Shown one piece after another: positions 62,721 to 64,000 of a stretch of 64,000 nt of DNA (within the stretch, counting starts at the first letter, position 1; each line of letters begins with the position of its first letter). The notes beneath the pieces are model-generated. The model was not told the origin of the DNA and made no database searches. It saw nothing but the letters and a program-made list of their open reading frames with translations. This DNA is from an uncultured Pelagibacteraceae bacterium (GTDB taxonomy: Bacteria; Pseudomonadota; Alphaproteobacteria; Pelagibacterales; Pelagibacteraceae), in NCBI GenBank assembly GCA_902613065.1, contig CACMFU010000002.1:93266-157265 (forward strand). Direction: 5' to 3'. The position numbers were made by a program, and so were the translations under genes.

Positions 62721-62864
62721 TTAAAAACCCATATTTGACCAGTTACTTCGGTCTTGGGTTTTACTATTGAATTTTTTTAATTCTTCCTCAGATGGTTCTC
62801 TAAAAAGATACATTACAATTCCCGAAACAAATAATGCCAATAATGATAAAGAACAAATAGTCAT
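62721..62864 (-). CDS. Possible 47-aa single-TM microprotein (not in ORF track)
   Basis: MTICSLSLLALFVSGIVMYLFREPSEEELKKFNSKTQDRSNWSNMGF; N-terminal TM, acidic/polar tail. Confidence 0.5.
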   Translation of the reverse strand: MTICSLSLLALFVSGIVMYLFREPSEEELKKFNSKTQDRSNWSNMGF

Positions 62865-62922
62865 ACGATTGATATATAAAAGCTTTATAATTTTTCAACA
62901 CTATATAATGAGCAGTATTGTC

Positions 62923-64000
62923 CTATAATTTTTGTCTAAATTCGTAAGTTTTATTTAATTCATCAATATCAAATGATTCTATTGATCCATCGGTCCATTT
63001 AATTTCAACTTTAAAGTCTTTTTCGCCTTTTCTTATTCCATAATGAGCAACGGGTTCCATCTGACAAAGATAACCTGAGCCAGCATCTATTGTTTTTGAA
63101 TGAATTCTTTTATTAGATTTTATTGTTACTGTTGCACCTCTTGCTGGAGCTCCATACTGATTAAGTGGTTTAATACGAAGATAATTAAAATTTTGTACAT
63201 CTGCTTTATATAAAGTTAACGGTTGAAAGCCTGATTCTCCGTGAGAAACTAATAGCTCTAAAATTCCATCGCCATCAACGTCTGCAACAGCTGCTCCAGT
63301 TCCAAGACCAACTGTTTCTAAACCATTTTCCATTTTAATTTCTCTAAATATTCCACCCTCTAAAATTTTGAAAAGTTTATTTGGTTCTCCAATATTATTC
63401 ATGAAAATTTCATCATATCCATCATTATCAAAATCAGCTGAAATAACGGTTCTAATTTTGGTTGGATCGTTGTATGGAGATGTTGATATATCCTTAAATT
63501 TATCACCATCTAAAACATATGCTCTATGCATTCCATCCCAGTTTGATGATAAAATATCTAATCTTCCTCTATATAAAAGATCACTAAGAGCTGTGCCTCT
63601 ACCATTTTCAAATCTATCTTGAACTGCATACTCTTTAGCAACATCTTGGAATGAACCTTTCGAATTATAATATAAAAAGTTATCTCCTCTTTCATTTGCA
63701 GCAAAAATATCAGATCTATCTGAAAGGATATGTCCAGACACTATCGCTCTACCTCCGGTAATTTTATCAATTGATAATGATTTAGCTTGGTCTTTTATTC
63801 GATCTCTAATTAATTCATAAAATCGAGTAGGACCTCCATAATTTGCAACATAAATACCATATGCACCATCACCATTTCTATCTACACAAACAACTGACCT
63901 TCCGGCTGTTAAGTTTAATTCATTTTGATTAATTTCTTTTTCAAATAAATCTTCAAATTTATTATTATTTAAATCTATTAATCGATCAGAATAAATTTTT
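62923..64000 (-). CDS. FG-GAP/VCBS repeat protein with C-terminal ASPIC/UnbV domain (CRTAC1-like), 5' end beyond window
   Basis: VCVDRNGDGAYGIYVANYGGPTRFYE, VISADFDNDGYDEIFMNNIGEPNKLF, VADVDGDGILELLVSHGE repeats; GAPARGATVTIKSNKR...QMEPVAHYGI..VEIKWTDGSIESFDI; reading stays open to the window edge beyond the ORF-track start at 63741. Confidence 0.88.
   Translation of the reverse strand, partial: KIYSDRLIDLNNNKFEDLFEKEINQNELNLTAGRSVVCVDRNGDGAYGIYVANYGGPTRFYELIRDRIKDQAKSLSIDKITGGRAIVSGHILSDRSDIFAANERGDNFLYYNSKGSFQDVAKEYAVQDRFENGRGTALSDLLYRGRLDILSSNWDGMHRAYVLDGDKFKDISTSPYNDPTKIRTVISADFDNDGYDEIFMNNIGEPNKLFKILEGGIFREIKMENGLETVGLGTGAAVADVDGDGILELLVSHGESGFQPLTLYKADVQNFNYLRIKPLNQYGAPARGATVTIKSNKRIHSKTIDAGSGYLCQMEPVAHYGIRKGEKDFKVEIKWTDGSIESFDIDELNKTYEFRQKL

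Noticed and set aside
1-64000. CRISPR array, toxin-antitoxin, restriction-modification, prophage or IS element
   Set aside because: No repeat-spacer pattern, transposase, integrase, phage or defence motifs recognised in the ORFs; not exhaustively searchable by eye

Overview
AT-rich, gene-dense window (about 60 intact CDS, three tRNAs, almost no intergenic DNA). Gene content and order look like a streamlined marine alphaproteobacterium of the SAR11/Pelagibacter type; this is an inference from gene content, not a database match. Left half is housekeeping, almost all on the minus strand: lolC/E (partial), proS, DUF1467, rnj, coaX, birA, a complete nuoA-N operon, tRNA-Asp, tRNA-Val, lon, clpX, clpP, tig, tRNA-Leu. 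Right half is metabolic and transport: a glycerol/glycerophosphodiester locus (glpK, GDPD, ugpB-A-E-E-C, GlpD-like, plus a 2H-phosphoesterase-like DUF1868 protein); a TRAP transporter with NCS1 permease and Zn-alcohol dehydrogenase; a tightly packed plus-strand operon (GMC oxidoreductase, TerC, SDR, M23, hydratase/FAH-like, M24-like); a second catabolic block (class V aminotransferase, enolase-superfamily enzyme, YdiJ-like FAD/FeS oxidase, CaiB CoA-transferase, crotonase, second TRAP); and a terminal set of secreted unknowns plus an FG-GAP/ASPIC-UnbV protein. No CRISPR, IS element, prophage or rRNA was seen. I found no clear-cut new defence or mobile system. The most interesting items are the ugp/glp locus (two UgpE paralogs, embedded 2H phosphoesterase, GlpD lacking its C-terminal domain), an M24-fold protein that has lost most metal ligands, and hairpins placed between the binding protein and permease genes of all three transporters.
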